This document shows positions 1 to 9,979 of a stretch of 64,000 bases of DNA, one piece after another. Every line of letters starts with the position of its first letter. Position 1 is the first letter of the stretch. A program made the translations under genes and the position numbers. The notes below the pieces were generated by a model. It made no database searches, was not told where the DNA came from, and saw only the letters and a program-made list of their open reading frames with translations. Origin of the DNA: an uncultured Planktomarina sp. (lineage in GTDB: Bacteria > Pseudomonadota > Alphaproteobacteria > Rhodobacterales > Rhodobacteraceae); the NCBI GenBank assembly GCA_905181815.1, contig CAJIZA010000003.1, positions 124,001-188,000 of the forward strand. Direction: 5' to 3'.

Positions 1-34
1 TGTCTGAATGGCTTTTGAATGTGGGGACGAGATC

Positions 35-922
35 ATGGGGTTTAGAACTCGAATTGAAGCGGCGGTATCCGACGCCATAAACTTGGGGCAAACCGCCCCG
101 TCCCCTGCAAAACTTGCCTCTGCATTGCACTATGCGGTCAGTCCTGGTGGCGCGCGTATTCGCCCAACCATTTTGATGAGTGTCGCCACGGCCTGCGGTG
201 ACGATCGCCCAGAATTGACCAATGCGGCCGCGGCCGCTTTAGAATGTATTCACTGCGCCTCTTTGGTGCATGATGATCTGCCGTGCTTTGACAATGCCGA
301 AACGCGGCGGGGCAAACCCTCCCTTCACCGTGCTTATAGTGAGCCGCTTGCGGTTTTGGCTGGCGACAGTCTGATTGCCATGGCTTTTCAAATTCTCACA
401 CGCCACGCGTCCATTGATCCAGAACGCGCGATTGGGCTGATGACCATCTTGGCCGAGCAGACCGGAATGCCTAATGGCATATGCGCCGGACAGGGATGGG
501 AAAGTGAGCAGAAAATAGATTTGCGCGCCTATCATAGGGCAAAAACTGGCGCCCTTTTCGTCGCCGCAACCCAAATGGGCGCGATTGCGGCCGGCCAAGA
601 TGGCGCTCAATGGGATGAGCTGGGATCTCGTATTGGCGAGGCCTTTCAGGTGGCCGATGACCTACGCGACGCTCTGTATAATGAGGCCGAATTAGGCAAG
701 CCCGCTGGGCAAGACGACCTGCATGGACGGCCAAATGCGGTTGCGGAATATGGCGTCGAGGGCGCAATTTCCCATATGAAAAATATCTTAGGCGGCGCCA
801 TCTCTTCCATACCGCGCTGCCCCGGCGAAGCCATGCTGGCCAAAATGGTCAATGCCCAAGCAGAAATGCTAACACCGGTGAAATGGCGCAGCAAACACTC
901 AAATCTTCACCCTGGTGAGTAA
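35..922 (+). CDS. crtE: Geranylgeranyl diphosphate synthase CrtE
   Basis: Condenses isopentenyl diphosphate into the C20 precursor for carotenoids and the bacteriochlorophyll tail. About 295 residues from the ATG at 35. The two aspartate-rich Mg-binding motifs of trans-prenyl synthases are visible: DDLPCFD at about residues 80-86 and DDLRD at about 208-212, with RRGKP after the first. An in-frame ATG at 8 follows a TGA at 5-7, probably the end of an upstream gene such as crtD. I prefer 35 because the homologous N-terminus begins there and a purine-rich GGGGACGAG precedes it. The stop overlaps the crtF start (TAATG), so the two are translationally coupled. Confidence 0.93.
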   Translation: MGFRTRIEAAVSDAINLGQTAPSPAKLASALHYAVSPGGARIRPTILMSVATACGDDRPELTNAAAAALECIHCASLVHDDLPCFDNAETRRGKPSLHRAYSEPLAVLAGDSLIAMAFQILTRHASIDPERAIGLMTILAEQTGMPNGICAGQGWESEQKIDLRAYHRAKTGALFVAATQMGAIAAGQDGAQWDELGSRIGEAFQVADDLRDALYNEAELGKPAGQDDLHGRPNAVAEYGVEGAISHMKNILGGAISSIPRCPGEAMLAKMVNAQAEMLTPVKWRSKHSNLHPGE

Positions 923-2049
923 TGCCCGGTGAAAGTCAGGCCGGCGTGTGGTATGGGGTTTCCGGATGGTCAAACCGTCTGATTGCCTCGCGCAAATTCC
1001 AAAAATGGGCAGCGAAAAGTTTCTTAACCCGGCGGATTGTTCGGCGTGAAGGCGCCGCATTGTTTGATCTTTTAGCGGGGTTTTGCCACTCACAAATTCT
1101 CATGGCATTGGTGCAATTCGATATCTTCAACCTCCTGTTAAAAGACCCAAAAACACTTGACGAGCTCGCCGAGGCTTGCAAGGTGCCACAAGAACGAATG
1201 ACGGTTTTGTTGCGGGCAGCTGTGGCTTTAAAACTGCTGCGCTCAAAGCGCGGCGGGCGCTTTACTTTGAGCAAAACCAGCGCAGCTTTGCTAGGGGTTC
1301 CGGGTCTAAGCGATATGATCAGGCACCATGATGTCCTCTATCGCGATCTGTGTGATCCAGCAGCTTTTTTCCGAGGCGACTCACATACAGAACTGGCCGA
1401 TTTTTGGCCCTACGTGTTTGGTGGGGAGATGGATCCGCAAGCGGCCAAAACGTATTCCGACTTGATGGCCCGCAGTCAAGAATTGGTCGCAGAAGATACA
1501 TTGCGCAGCCTCGATCTGTCCACCGTGGGCACATTGCTTGACGTTGGTGGTGGCTCTGGCGCTTTTCTCGAGCATGTCGGCCGGGCGCATCCACATATGA
1601 AATTGATGTTGTTCGACCTGGAACAGGTCGCACCCACCGCCGCTCCGAGATTCGCAGCCGCAGGCATGGATGACCGTGCGCAGATTGCCCGTGGATCGTT
1701 CAAAACAGACGCAATTCCCGAAGGCGCCGATTCTATCAGCTTAATCCGGGTACTGTACGACCATACCGATGAGACCGTAGCGATGCTTTTGGCCAAGTGC
1801 TGGGCCAGCCTGCCCGTGGGTGGACGGTTGATTATCTCTGAACCTATGTCAGGGGGCGCCCGACCAGAACCGGCGGGCGATGTCTATTTTGCCCTTTACA
1901 CATTGGCTATGCGCACTGGAAAAACGCGCTCGATTCCAGAAATTTCAGCGCTTTGTCGCCAAGCCGGCTTTGAAATCATCAGGACTCCAAAACCCGCCCG
2001 CGCCTTTGTCACACGCTGTTTAGAGGCCCGCAAGGTTGCTTACCCTTAG
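922..2049 (+). CDS. crtF: Demethylspheroidene O-methyltransferase CrtF
   Basis: SAM-dependent methylation of the C1 hydroxyl in spheroidene/spheroidenone synthesis. 375 residues, the usual length. A winged-helix-like N-terminal half (around residues 60-110) is followed by a class I methyltransferase domain with the glycine-rich SAM loop LLDVGGGSGAF at about residue 205. Its ATG overlaps the crtE stop. The TAG at 2047-2049 is one base before a PpsR-type palindrome, so the bchC promoter begins immediately after this gene. Position between crtE and bchC is the standard order in purple Rhodobacteraceae. Confidence 0.93.
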   Translation: MPGESQAGVWYGVSGWSNRLIASRKFQKWAAKSFLTRRIVRREGAALFDLLAGFCHSQILMALVQFDIFNLLLKDPKTLDELAEACKVPQERMTVLLRAAVALKLLRSKRGGRFTLSKTSAALLGVPGLSDMIRHHDVLYRDLCDPAAFFRGDSHTELADFWPYVFGGEMDPQAAKTYSDLMARSQELVAEDTLRSLDLSTVGTLLDVGGGSGAFLEHVGRAHPHMKLMLFDLEQVAPTAAPRFAAAGMDDRAQIARGSFKTDAIPEGADSISLIRVLYDHTDETVAMLLAKCWASLPVGGRLIISEPMSGGARPEPAGDVYFALYTLAMRTGKTRSIPEISALCRQAGFEIIRTPKPARAFVTRCLEARKVAYP

Positions 2050-2050
2050 T

Positions 2051-2094
2051 TGTCAATTTTAGTTGACAGTTAAATGTGTCACTTTTACAGTACA
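2051..2094 (+). promoter_or_regulatory. bchC promoter with tandem PpsR sites
   Basis: Two exact TGT-N12-ACA palindromes, TGTCAATTTTAGTTGACA (2051-2068) and TGTCACTTTTACAGTACA (2077-2094), are separated by 8 bp. A sigma70-like promoter sits inside them: TTGACA at 2063-2068, a 17-bp spacer, and TACAGT at 2086-2091. PpsR/CrtJ is known to bind such tandem sites cooperatively at bchC promoters in Rhodobacter. The placement here would occlude both promoter boxes. Confidence 0.85.
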
Positions 2095-2154
2095 GTGTAT
2101 GAGAAATTTCAAACTGGCATATGCCTAGTCATGAAATCCAAAAGGAGCTTTGCT

Positions 2155-3096
2155 GTGCAGACAACCGCTGTCGTCTTAAATGGGCCCAGAGATATCCATC
2201 TCGATACGCTCACTGTGGCTGCGCCACAGACGAAGGACTTGGTTGTGCAAATTAAACATTCCGGCATTTCGACAGGAACTGAAAAACTGTTTTGGTCCGG
2301 ACAAATGCCCCCTTTCCCAGGCATGGGCTACCCGCTTGTGCCGGGATATGAAGCAACAGGTGAGGTGGTTGAAGCACCGCAATCCAGCGCCTTTAAAGCC
2401 GGAGATACGGTCTTTGTACCGGGCGCCAATTGCTATGATGGCGCTTTCGGGCTTTTTGGTGGCGCCGCACGTTATCTGGTCAGCAATGAGGATCGGGTTA
2501 CAAAATTGGACGGGGCTATGGGGGCTGAGGGGGCTTTGTTGGCCCTGGCCGCCACCGCCCGCCACGCCATGGCTGGACCTGGAAAATCCGTACCAGATTT
2601 AATCGTAGGTCATGGAGTCTTGGGACGGTTAATGGCCCGCCTCACCTTAGCCGCTGGCGCACCGCCGCCAACAGTTTGGGAAATTGATCCTGCTCGCCGT
2701 ATGGGCGCTAAGGGCTACACGGTCGTGGCGCCAGAAGATGATCAAAGAAAAGATTATAAATCCATCTATGATGCTTCCGGTTCCACAGATGTCCTGGCTC
2801 AATTGATTGGCCGCCTGGTCAGAGGTGGCGAGATCGTCCTGGCTGGCTTTTACAGCGACCCTATAAGCTTTGCCTTTCCACCAGCCTTTATGAAAGAAGC
2901 CAAATTTCGCGTGGCCGCAGAATGGGACCGCGATGACCTAACCGCAACGCGTGCTTTGGTTGAGAGCGGTGCTCTGAGCCTCGGCGGGTTGATCACACAT
3001 TCATCATCAGCAGCCGATGCGCCTGGAGCCTATGAAACGGCCTTCCAGGATTCGTCATGTTTGAAAATGATGCTCAATTGGGAGAAAACGTCGTGA
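2155..3096 (+). CDS. bchC: Bacteriochlorophyllide a dehydrogenase BchC
   Basis: Oxidises the C3 hydroxyethyl group to acetyl in the last steps of bacteriochlorophyllide a synthesis. MDR (zinc-alcohol dehydrogenase-like) protein of 313 residues. I chose the GTG at 2155 because AAAGGAG at 2141-2147 lies 7 nt upstream and the protein then starts as the family does ([10 protein letters not shown]...). An in-frame ATG at 2131 and one at 2074 would add residues encoded over promoter DNA. The diagnostic [15 protein letters not shown] stretch lies near residues 35-50. Its TGA overlaps the GTG of bchX. Confidence 0.93.
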   Translation: MQTTAVVLNGPRDIHLDTLTVAAPQTKDLVVQIKHSGISTGTEKLFWSGQMPPFPGMGYPLVPGYEATGEVVEAPQSSAFKAGDTVFVPGANCYDGAFGLFGGAARYLVSNEDRVTKLDGAMGAEGALLALAATARHAMAGPGKSVPDLIVGHGVLGRLMARLTLAAGAPPPTVWEIDPARRMGAKGYTVVAPEDDQRKDYKSIYDASGSTDVLAQLIGRLVRGGEIVLAGFYSDPISFAFPPAFMKEAKFRVAAEWDRDDLTATRALVESGALSLGGLITHSSSAADAPGAYETAFQDSSCLKMMLNWEKTS

Positions 3097-4097
3097 AAGA
3101 TGAAGTGCCAAATCTGAAGAATTTCGATCAGCGTTTGCGAGATGAAGCCCATGAAGACATCTCTCTTGAGGTGCCTCAAGGTGAACCCACCAGCAAAACT
3201 CAAATTATTGCCATCTATGGAAAAGGCGGCATCGGTAAATCTTTCACCCTGGCCAATTTGAGCCATATGATGGCCGAGCAAGGCAAACGGGTATTGCTGA
3301 TCGGATGCGATCCAAAATCAGACACAACGTCCTTGCTCTTCGGCGGTAAGGCCTGCCCCACGATCATTGAAACCTCCGGTCAAAAGAAGATTGCCGGTGA
3401 AGAAGTGAAAATTGGCGATGTGTGTTTCAAACGTGGTGGCGTGTTTGCCATGGAGCTTGGCGGCCCGGAAGTTGGGCGCGGGTGTGGCGGTCGCGGAATT
3501 ATTCACGGATTCGAATTGCTGGAAAAATTGGGATTTCACGACTGGGACTTCGACTATGTTCTGCTTGATTTCTTAGGCGATGTTGTCTGTGGCGGGTTTG
3601 GCCTTCCCATTGCACGCGATATGGCACAAAAAGTCATCCTGGTGGCCTCCAATGACCTACAATCTCTTTATGTGGCCAACAATGTTTGCTCGGCGGTAGA
3701 ATATTTCCGCAAGCTTGGCGGAAACGTGGGTGTAGCTGGATTGGTCATCAACAAAGATGATGGCAGTGGTGAGGCCGCGGCTTTTGCCAAGGCTGTCGAT
3801 ATCCCAATTTTGGCGGCCATTCCACAGGATGATGACCTACGCAAGAAATCGGCAAACTATCAAATTGTGGGAACCTCCGAATCTCAGTGGGGTGCGTTGT
3901 TTGGCCAGTTGGGAGAAGCTGTCGGCCTCGCGCCACCTGTGCGCCCAACACCTTTAGATCAAGACGGTCTCTTGGGCCTGTTTGACGCCAAAGACACTGG
4001 CGGTGATTACCAGTTGGTGCCCGCAACAGACATGGATATGCGCGGGAAAAAAGCTGCGCCACGCGCCAGTTTAGAAGTGGTATATGATGATGTCTGA
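3093..4097 (+). CDS. bchX: Chlorophyllide reductase iron protein BchX
   Basis: ATP-dependent [4Fe-4S] reductase component of chlorophyllide a reductase (COR), a nitrogenase-like complex with BchY and BchZ. 334 residues from a GTG at 3093 that overlaps the bchC stop (GTGA); GGGAGA lies just upstream. The P-loop GKGGIGKS is at about residues 43-50. The two cluster cysteines are in the GRGCGG and DVVCGGF segments. An ATG at 3057 is open in frame but lies inside bchC and adds non-family residues. Confidence 0.93.
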   Translation: MKDEVPNLKNFDQRLRDEAHEDISLEVPQGEPTSKTQIIAIYGKGGIGKSFTLANLSHMMAEQGKRVLLIGCDPKSDTTSLLFGGKACPTIIETSGQKKIAGEEVKIGDVCFKRGGVFAMELGGPEVGRGCGGRGIIHGFELLEKLGFHDWDFDYVLLDFLGDVVCGGFGLPIARDMAQKVILVASNDLQSLYVANNVCSAVEYFRKLGGNVGVAGLVINKDDGSGEAAAFAKAVDIPILAAIPQDDDLRKKSANYQIVGTSESQWGALFGQLGEAVGLAPPVRPTPLDQDGLLGLFDAKDTGGDYQLVPATDMDMRGKKAAPRASLEVVYDDV

Positions 4098-5661
4098 GGC
4101 CGATCGCCAAGGTTTTGACGTCAGCTTCGATGCCTCCGGCACACTGCAAGTCATTGAAGCCAGTGAAGCCTCCAAAGCTGTAGCGGTCGAGGGCGGTTGC
4201 TCCGCGGGGGTAGATACTCTTCAGGCGGCAGCGCGCGCGGCTGGCAAGTCAGAAATCCTGGACCAATACGCCAAAGATTACCCACAGGGGCCTCACGAAA
4301 AACCGCAAAGCATGTGCCCTGCCTTTGGCTCGCTGCGGGTAGGCCTGCGGATGAAGCGCACGTCAACAATCTTGAGCGGATCGGCCTGCTGCGTTTATGG
4401 GCTGACCTTCGTGTCCCATTTCTATGGGGCGCGGCGCTCAGTGGGCTATGTGCCGTTTAATTCGGAAACTCTAGTCACAGGCAAGCTGTTTGAAGACATT
4501 CGAGAGGCGGTGCATGACATCGCAGATCCCGAAAAGCTTGATGCAATCATTGTCACGAATTTATGTGTACCGACTGCCTCTGGTGTGCCGTTGCGGCTCT
4601 TGCCAGAACAAATCAACGGCGTGCGCATTGTTGGCATTGATGTGCCAGGCTTTGGCATTCCAACCCATGCAGAGGCAAAGGATGTGCTGTCTGGTGCTAT
4701 GCTGAACTATGCCCGCAAAGAGATTGCAGCCGGGCCCGTGCCGATGCCTGCCATGGGCAAATCGGATCGACCCACGGTAAGCCTGCTGGGTGAAATGTTC
4801 CCAGCTGATCCTATGGTCATTGGACAAATGCTGGCGCCGCTCGGTCTGGCCGCAGGCACTGTTGTTCCATGTCGCGAATGGCGCGAACTCTACTCGGCTT
4901 TAGACTGTGGGGCTGTGGCGGCCATTCACCCATTTTACACCGCCAGCATCCGTGAATTTGAAGCCGCAGGTCGCCCTATTATAGGCTCAGCACCCGTCGG
5001 CACCGAGGGCACAGCTGCCTGGCTGGCAGCGATTGGCGAGGCTTTTGCGCTTCCAGCGGATGTCATTGCAGCGGCACAAAACCAATTTGTGCCTCAAATT
5101 CGCCAAGCCCTAAAACAAGCACCGATCAAAGGCACAATAACCCTATCAGGCTATGAGGGCAGTGAGCTTTTGGTGGCCCGCCTGCTGATCGAAAGCGGCG
5201 CAGATGTTCCCTATGTGGGCACGGCCTGTCCAAAAACACCTTGGTCGGCACAGGATGCCGAATGGCTCGAATCACACGGGGTAAAAGTCAAATTCCGCGC
5301 CTCATTGGAAGATGATTGCGCCGCCATGGAAGCCATTCATCCAGACCTGGCCATCGGCACAACTCCGGTTGTCCAGAAGGGTAAGGAGCTGGGAATACCC
5401 TCGCTTTATTTCACAAATTTGATTTCTGCACGCCCCTTGATGGGTGCTGCAGGCGCGGGCTCATTGGCACAGGTGATCAATGCAGCCATGGGGAACAAAG
5501 CGCGTATGGATCACATGCGTTCCTTCTTTGAGGGTGTGGGCCGAGGCGATACCAGCGGAATTTGGGAGGGCAAACCCAACCTGCAACCTAATTTCCGAGC
5601 GGTGAATCTCAAAAAGCTTGAGAAAAAAGCCCGTGCGGCCAAAGCGGCGGAGATGATTTAA
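4084..5661 (+). CDS. bchY: Chlorophyllide reductase subunit BchY
   Basis: One of the two catalytic NifDK-like subunits of COR, which reduces the C7=C8 bond of chlorophyllide. Up to 525 residues. Three consecutive ATGs at 4084, 4087 and 4090 overlap the end of bchX, so the exact start is open. Candidate cluster cysteines are seen in SMCPAF, SACCVYG and TNLCVPT in the N-terminal third. The stop overlaps the bchZ start (TAATG). Confidence 0.92.
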   Translation: MMMSEADRQGFDVSFDASGTLQVIEASEASKAVAVEGGCSAGVDTLQAAARAAGKSEILDQYAKDYPQGPHEKPQSMCPAFGSLRVGLRMKRTSTILSGSACCVYGLTFVSHFYGARRSVGYVPFNSETLVTGKLFEDIREAVHDIADPEKLDAIIVTNLCVPTASGVPLRLLPEQINGVRIVGIDVPGFGIPTHAEAKDVLSGAMLNYARKEIAAGPVPMPAMGKSDRPTVSLLGEMFPADPMVIGQMLAPLGLAAGTVVPCREWRELYSALDCGAVAAIHPFYTASIREFEAAGRPIIGSAPVGTEGTAAWLAAIGEAFALPADVIAAAQNQFVPQIRQALKQAPIKGTITLSGYEGSELLVARLLIESGADVPYVGTACPKTPWSAQDAEWLESHGVKVKFRASLEDDCAAMEAIHPDLAIGTTPVVQKGKELGIPSLYFTNLISARPLMGAAGAGSLAQVINAAMGNKARMDHMRSFFEGVGRGDTSGIWEGKPNLQPNFRAVNLKKLEKKARAAKAAEMI

Positions 5662-7121
5662 TGCTGGTGCAAGATCATGACCGTGCAGGAGGCTATTGGG
5701 GCGCTGTTTATGCATTCTGCGCCACCAAAGGCTTGCAAGTCATCATCGATGGCCCGGTCGGTTGTGAAAACCTGCCTGTCACCTCAGTTCTTCATTACAC
5801 TGACGGACTGCCCCCGCATGAATTGCCCATCGTCGTCACCGGATTGGGCGAGGAAGAAATGGGGTCAGGGACCGAAGACTCCATGAAGCGCGCTTGGGAT
5901 GTGCTGGATCCAGCCTTACCTGCGGTGGTGGTCACCGGCTCAATTTCGGAGATGATTGGCGGCGGAGTCACACCGCAAGGCACCAATATTCAAAGGTTCC
6001 TTCCCCGCACGATTGATGAAGATCAATGGCAAACAGCCGATCGTGCGATGACATGGATTTTTAGCGAATTTGGTATGACGAAAGGTCGAATGCCACCCGA
6101 GAAAAAGCGCGAGGAAGATGCGGCGCCAAGGGTCAATATCTTAGGGCCCATGTATGGTGCATTTAATATGCCATCAGATCTTGCTGAGATAAGGCGCTTG
6201 GTCGAAGGAATTGGTGCAGAGATCAATATGGTAATGCCACTTGGTGCACATATCGCCGAAATGCGCGGTCTGGTAAATGCCGATGTAAATATTTGCATGT
6301 ACAGGGAATTTGGCCGAGGGCTTTGTGAGGTACTCAACAAACCCTATCTTCAAGCCCCTATCGGAATTGAGTCTACCACGAAATTTCTGCGCAGCTTGGG
6401 GGAGCTTCTGGAGCTGGATCCGGAACCCTTTATAGAGCAGGAAAAGCATTCCACCATCAAGCCAGTTTGGGACCTATGGCGCTCGGTGACACAGGACTTT
6501 TTCGCCACCGCCTCTTTCGCCATTGTGGCCAATGACACCTATACACGCGGCATTCAAAACTATCTTGAAACCGATCTTGGCTTGCCCTGCGCCTTTGCAG
6601 TCTCGCGACAGTGCGGCCAGAAGACAGATAATGACTCAGTGCGCGCCCTTATGCATGAGAAAAAACCCCTGCTGGTTTTGGGCTCGATCAATGAGAAAAT
6701 GTATCTGGCCGAAATGAAGGCCGGCTTTGGTCCTGCGCCTTCGTTCATTCCCGCCTCTTTTCCAGGCGCGGCCATTCGCCGGGCAACTGGCACACCTTTT
6801 ATGGGTTATGCCGGTGCGACCTATCTGTTGCAGGAAGTTTGCAACAGCCTGTTTGATGCCTTGTTTCACATCCTGCCTCTGGGCACAGAAATGGATGCCA
6901 CGCCGGCGACACCCACCACGCTGCGCCGCGATTTCCCATGGGATGCGGATGCGCAGTCGGCCTTGGACGCGATTGTTGCCTCACACCCCATACTTACAAG
7001 AATTTCCGCCGCCAAAACTCTGCGAGATGCTGCCGAAAAGAGCGCCCTCGAAAATGGCGAAGAGCGGGTTTTACTGGAGACTGTAAAAAGCCTTCAGCCA
7101 ATTTCAGGAGGAATATCATGA
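5661..7121 (+). CDS. bchZ: Chlorophyllide reductase subunit BchZ
   Basis: Second NifDK-like catalytic subunit of COR, partner of BchY. 486 residues. The N-terminus carries the conserved [11 protein letters not shown] segment around residue 30. The start overlaps the bchY stop, and its own TGA overlaps the pufQ ATG (ATGA). Bacteriochlorophyll synthesis and the puf operon are therefore linked on one transcript, the superoperon arrangement known from Rhodobacter. A puf promoter inside the 3' part of bchZ is expected from that precedent, but I cannot place it. Confidence 0.93.
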   Translation: MLVQDHDRAGGYWGAVYAFCATKGLQVIIDGPVGCENLPVTSVLHYTDGLPPHELPIVVTGLGEEEMGSGTEDSMKRAWDVLDPALPAVVVTGSISEMIGGGVTPQGTNIQRFLPRTIDEDQWQTADRAMTWIFSEFGMTKGRMPPEKKREEDAAPRVNILGPMYGAFNMPSDLAEIRRLVEGIGAEINMVMPLGAHIAEMRGLVNADVNICMYREFGRGLCEVLNKPYLQAPIGIESTTKFLRSLGELLELDPEPFIEQEKHSTIKPVWDLWRSVTQDFFATASFAIVANDTYTRGIQNYLETDLGLPCAFAVSRQCGQKTDNDSVRALMHEKKPLLVLGSINEKMYLAEMKAGFGPAPSFIPASFPGAAIRRATGTPFMGYAGATYLLQEVCNSLFDALFHILPLGTEMDATPATPTTLRRDFPWDADAQSALDAIVASHPILTRISAAKTLRDAAEKSALENGEERVLLETVKSLQPISGGIS

Positions 7122-7351
7122 CTGACTTTGCAAATGAAATGTCTGGACTGTCAAAGCAATCCAGACGTCTTCGGCACTCAAAAAATGAATACCGCGTCTA
7201 TCTTGCGTTGATTTTTTTGGCCGCTTTGCCGTTTTGCACCGTGATTTGGGCCTATCGCCTGATCCGGCACATGACGCTGCCCACGCTGGGTCCGGTTCAA
7301 AGCGCGATCAGCGAGGCGCGCACCATCACACCACGTATTTTCCAAACGTAG
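7118..7351 (+). CDS. pufQ: PufQ, bacteriochlorophyll-handling protein
   Basis: Small membrane protein of 77 residues at the head of the puf operon; in Rhodobacter it is needed for normal bacteriochlorophyll levels. The start overlaps the bchZ stop and has a strong CAGGAGG seven nt upstream. A basic N-terminal segment (QSRRLRHSK) precedes a single membrane span at about residues 27-45, followed by a short C-terminal tail. The start is assigned from the Shine-Dalgarno and family length; a much longer open frame upstream is only a shadow of bchZ. Confidence 0.9.
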   Translation: MTDFANEMSGLSKQSRRLRHSKNEYRVYLALIFLAALPFCTVIWAYRLIRHMTLPTLGPVQSAISEARTITPRIFQT

Positions 7352-7450
7352 GTAAGAGATTCTCCGCGCCCAACGGCCCGGGGTCAAAGATCCGCTCTTC
7401 CGCATGGGGCAGTGGAATTAAGGCAGGGGGTGTGCCCTTGTTGTAACCCG

Positions 7451-7469
7451 GCTGCAGGGGCCTTGCAGC
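7451..7469 (+). other. RNA hairpin upstream of pufB
   Basis: GCTGCAGG (7451-7458) can pair with CCTTGCAGC (7461-7469) with one G-U pair and a tiny loop, 16 nt before the pufB Shine-Dalgarno AGGAG. A weaker hairpin precedes it (7420-7439). In Rhodobacter, pufQ-pufB is a region of RNase E processing, so this could mark the 5' end of a stable pufBA fragment. The function is inferred. Confidence 0.4.
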
Positions 7470-7496
7470 GTCAGTACATATTTTCAGGAGAAGAAA

Positions 7497-7652
7497 ATGG
7501 CTGATAAAAATGACCTAAGTTTCACAGGTCTTACAGATGAACAAGCGCAGGAATTGCACTCAGTTTATATGAGCGGATTAACGATCTTCGCGACCGTTGC
7601 TATCGTAGCTCACGTGCTGACGTACATCAAACTGCCTTGGTTCGCTTGGTAA
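7497..7652 (+). CDS. pufB: LH1 beta polypeptide PufB
   Basis: Light-harvesting 1 beta apoprotein, 51 residues. It binds bacteriochlorophyll a in the core antenna ring around the reaction centre. The N-terminal cytoplasmic part contains [10 protein letters not shown]. One membrane span follows (about 25-44) with the bacteriochlorophyll-ligand His39 in AIVAHVLTY, and the aromatic C-terminus KLPWFAW. AGGAGAAGAAA precedes the ATG. It is 16 nt upstream of pufA. Confidence 0.96.
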   Translation: MADKNDLSFTGLTDEQAQELHSVYMSGLTIFATVAIVAHVLTYIKLPWFAW

Positions 7653-7668
7653 AGGGAGAGTATAGAAC

Positions 7669-7821
7669 ATGGCACAGTTTTACAAAATCTGGCTGATATT
7701 CGACCCGCGTCGCGTCTTCGTGGCTCAGGGTGTTTTCCTTTTCTTGCTCGCAGCAATGATTCACCTCGTTCTGCTTAGCAACGATGCAACCAACTGGTTT
7801 AGCCTCGCTTTTGGCGGCTAA
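7669..7821 (+). CDS. pufA: LH1 alpha polypeptide PufA
   Basis: Light-harvesting 1 alpha apoprotein, 50 residues, partner of Puf[21 protein letters not shown] is the typical N-terminal amphipathic segment. The span at about 16-36 carries the bacteriochlorophyll-ligand His32 (AAMIHLVLL). GGGAGAG lies upstream of the ATG. It is slightly shorter than the 58-residue R. sphaeroides protein, the difference being at the C-terminus. Confidence 0.96.
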   Translation: MAQFYKIWLIFDPRRVFVAQGVFLFLLAAMIHLVLLSNDATNWFSLAFGG

Positions 7822-7839
7822 CGGGCTGTTTAAAATAAC

Positions 7840-7874
7840 GCTTTGGGCGGCGTGTTTATCCCTCCGGCCAAAGC
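7840..7874 (+). other. pufA-pufL intercistronic hairpin
   Basis: GCTTTGGGCGG (7840-7850) pairs with CCGGCCAAAGC (7864-7874): 7 bp, one G-G mismatch, then 3 bp, around a 13-nt loop. No T tract follows, so it is not a conventional terminator. A hairpin in this same place in Rhodobacter puf mRNA blocks 3' decay and makes pufBA mRNA outlast pufLM mRNA, giving the excess of LH1 over reaction centres. I infer the same role. Confidence 0.75.
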
Positions 7875-7941
7875 AAACAGATGAGATTGAAACATAGCTG
7901 CGCATCTAAGGCAGCCCAAATGTTTAAGAGGGAGAAAGAAG

Positions 7942-8772
7942 ATGGCATTGCTCAGCTTCGAAAGAAAATACCGCGTTCGAGGTGGAACGCTGGTTGGGGG
8001 TGATCTGTTCGATTTCTGGATTGGTCCCTTCTATGTCGGCTTTTTCGGTGTCACGACGATCTTTTTCGCCGCACTTGGCACATTGTTGATATTTTATAGT
8101 GCCGCTTTGGGAGACACATGGAATCCTTGGTTGATTTCAGTCAATCCACCCGCCATTGAAGTTGGCCTGGGCGTCGCACCTTTGGCAGAAGGCGGCCTTT
8201 GGCAAGCAATCACCATCTGCGCGACATTTGCTTTTCTGAGCTGGATGATGCGAGAGGTAGAAATCTGCCGCAAACTAGGCATGGGCCTGCATGTGCCTTT
8301 CGCCTTTGGTGTTGCCATCCTTGCCTATGTTACTCTGGTGATCATTCGGCCTGTGCTCTTGGGCGCTTGGGGCCATGGATTTCCCTATGGCATCTTTAGC
8401 CATCTCGATTGGGTCAATAACGTAGGATACGCCTATGGCAACTTCCACTATAACCCCGCGCATATGATTGCGATCACCTTCTTTTTCACCACCTGCTTTG
8501 CTTTGGCACTGCATGGCTCGCTAGTCCTATCGGCTGTGAACCCTGGCAAGGGCAAAACAATTGGCACGCCTGATCACGAAGACACCTACTTCCGCGATTT
8601 AATTGGCTACTCCATTGGGCCCTTAGGCATTCACCGCCTTGGTCTTTTGCTGGCACTCAGTGCTGTTATTTGGAGCGCAATCTGCATCGTAATTTCCGGC
8701 ACGATTTGGTTCGATAGCTGGAGCTCATGGTGGGATTGGTATGCTGAATTGCCCTGGTGGGCGGATCTTTAA
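7942..8772 (+). CDS. pufL: Reaction centre L subunit PufL
   Basis: Type-2 reaction centre L subunit, 276 residues, five membrane spans. Ligand histidines fall one position later than in R. sphaeroides: His154 (accessory BChl side), His174 (special pair), His191 and His231 (non-haem Fe). Glu213 and Asp214 (PDHED) match the proton-path residues near QB. GAGGGAGAAAG precedes the ATG. The pufM start is 13 nt after the stop. Confidence 0.97.
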   Translation: MALLSFERKYRVRGGTLVGGDLFDFWIGPFYVGFFGVTTIFFAALGTLLIFYSAALGDTWNPWLISVNPPAIEVGLGVAPLAEGGLWQAITICATFAFLSWMMREVEICRKLGMGLHVPFAFGVAILAYVTLVIIRPVLLGAWGHGFPYGIFSHLDWVNNVGYAYGNFHYNPAHMIAITFFFTTCFALALHGSLVLSAVNPGKGKTIGTPDHEDTYFRDLIGYSIGPLGIHRLGLLLALSAVIWSAICIVISGTIWFDSWSSWWDWYAELPWWADL

Positions 8773-8785
8773 GGGGGACTGAAAC

Positions 8786-9709
8786 ATGGAATATCAAAAT
8801 ATTTTCACACAGGTTCAAGTGCAAGGTCCTCCCGAAATGGGCATGGACCCTACAGGAGACATCGCTCGTGAACGAACAAACAAGGCTAGTTTTTCGAAAT
8901 TAGCAGGCATTTTGGGCAATGCGCAATTGGGTCCACTGCATCTGGGCATGTTCGGCGTAGTATCACTGGCGACCGGTCTGCTTTGGTTCTTTATTGTTGG
9001 CCTGAATTTCTGGGCACAAGCGGATTATTCTCCGGCTGTCTTCATTCGCGATCTGTTCTGGTTCTCACTTGAACCACCTTCAGAAGAGTATGGTCTTGGC
9101 ATGGCGCCTTTGAATGAAGGTGGCTGGTGGTTAATTTCCTCCTTCTTCTTGCTGGTTTCCGTCATCTCTTGGTGGATACGTACCTATCTGCGAGCCGAGG
9201 AGCTGGGCCTTGGAAAACATGTCAGCTGGGCCTTTGCCTCTGCGATCTGGCTGTTTTTGGTACTTGGTTTGATCCGTCCACTTATGATGGGCTCTTGGTC
9301 AGAAGCGGTGCCTTATGGAGTCTTCTCTCATCTCGATTGGACAAATCTGTTTTCACTGACCTATGGCAACCTGTTCTATAACCCATTCCACGCACTCTCG
9401 ATCGTCTTTCTTTACGGCTCTGCCCTATTGTTCGCGATGCATGGCGGCACAATCCTGGCCGTATCGCGCTATGGCGGCGAGCGAGAAATTGAGCAAATCG
9501 TGGATCGAGGTACAGCCTCAGAACGCGCGGCGCTCTTCTGGCGCTGGACCATGGGCTTCAACGCAACCATGGAAGGTATTCACCGCTGGGCGTGGTGGTT
9601 TGCAGTCTTGACAACTTTGACAGGCGGTATTGGCATTTTGCTCACAGGTACCGTGGTCGACAATTGGTATGTCTGGGCACAAGACCATGGCTACGCGCCA
9701 CTGGATTGA
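8786..9709 (+). CDS. pufM: Reaction centre M subunit PufM
   Basis: Type-2 reaction centre M subunit, 307 residues. Key residues have exactly the R. sphaeroides numbering: His182, His202 (special pair), Tyr210, His219, Glu234 and His266 (Fe site), Trp252 (QA pocket). Together with L it binds the photochemical cofactors across the cytoplasmic membrane. It lies between pufL and pufX with short gaps, in one operon. Confidence 0.97.
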   Translation: MEYQNIFTQVQVQGPPEMGMDPTGDIARERTNKASFSKLAGILGNAQLGPLHLGMFGVVSLATGLLWFFIVGLNFWAQADYSPAVFIRDLFWFSLEPPSEEYGLGMAPLNEGGWWLISSFFLLVSVISWWIRTYLRAEELGLGKHVSWAFASAIWLFLVLGLIRPLMMGSWSEAVPYGVFSHLDWTNLFSLTYGNLFYNPFHALSIVFLYGSALLFAMHGGTILAVSRYGGEREIEQIVDRGTASERAALFWRWTMGFNATMEGIHRWAWWFAVLTTLTGGIGILLTGTVVDNWYVWAQDHGYAPLD

Positions 9710-9733
9710 TCTTAAGCACAAGGGAAATAGATT

Positions 9734-9973
9734 ATGAGTGATCATCAAGACTATCTCGGAACTGGGAGTGACACAAAATTTCGGCTGCGCGCAGATGTGC
9801 TGATGCTGATGTTGAAAGGCGCAGGATACGCACTTGTGTTCTGCCTGGTGCTCTGGTTTGGACTTATGGTGCTGTATTGGATCGGCAAAGCCTTGCCCGA
9901 GGAATCGCGCGACACGCCCGATCCTGGCCAGGCATTTCTGCAACAGCCGTATATCCAAACCACACTCGTATAA
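9734..9973 (+). CDS. pufX: PufX, LH1-RC ring-opening subunit
   Basis: 79 residues with one membrane span (about 30-51). The segment LMLKGAGYALVF matches the KGAGWA signature of Rhodobacter PufX, and the N-terminal FRLRADV corresponds to its LRLW region. In Rhodobacter, PufX interrupts the LH1 ring to allow quinone exchange and helps form core dimers. The sequence lacks CXXCH motifs and a signal peptide, so it is not the cytochrome PufC found at this position in many other purple bacteria. AGGGAAATAG precedes the ATG. Overall identity to known PufX is low, so the assignment rests on the motif, length and position. Confidence 0.85.
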   Translation: MSDHQDYLGTGSDTKFRLRADVLMLMLKGAGYALVFCLVLWFGLMVLYWIGKALPEESRDTPDPGQAFLQQPYIQTTLV

Positions 9974-9979
9974 GAATTT

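Noticed and set aside
3057-3092. Upstream ATG start for bchX
   Set aside because: It lies within the bchC coding end; the GTG at 3,093 overlaps the bchC stop, has a Shine-Dalgarno and gives the family N-terminus.
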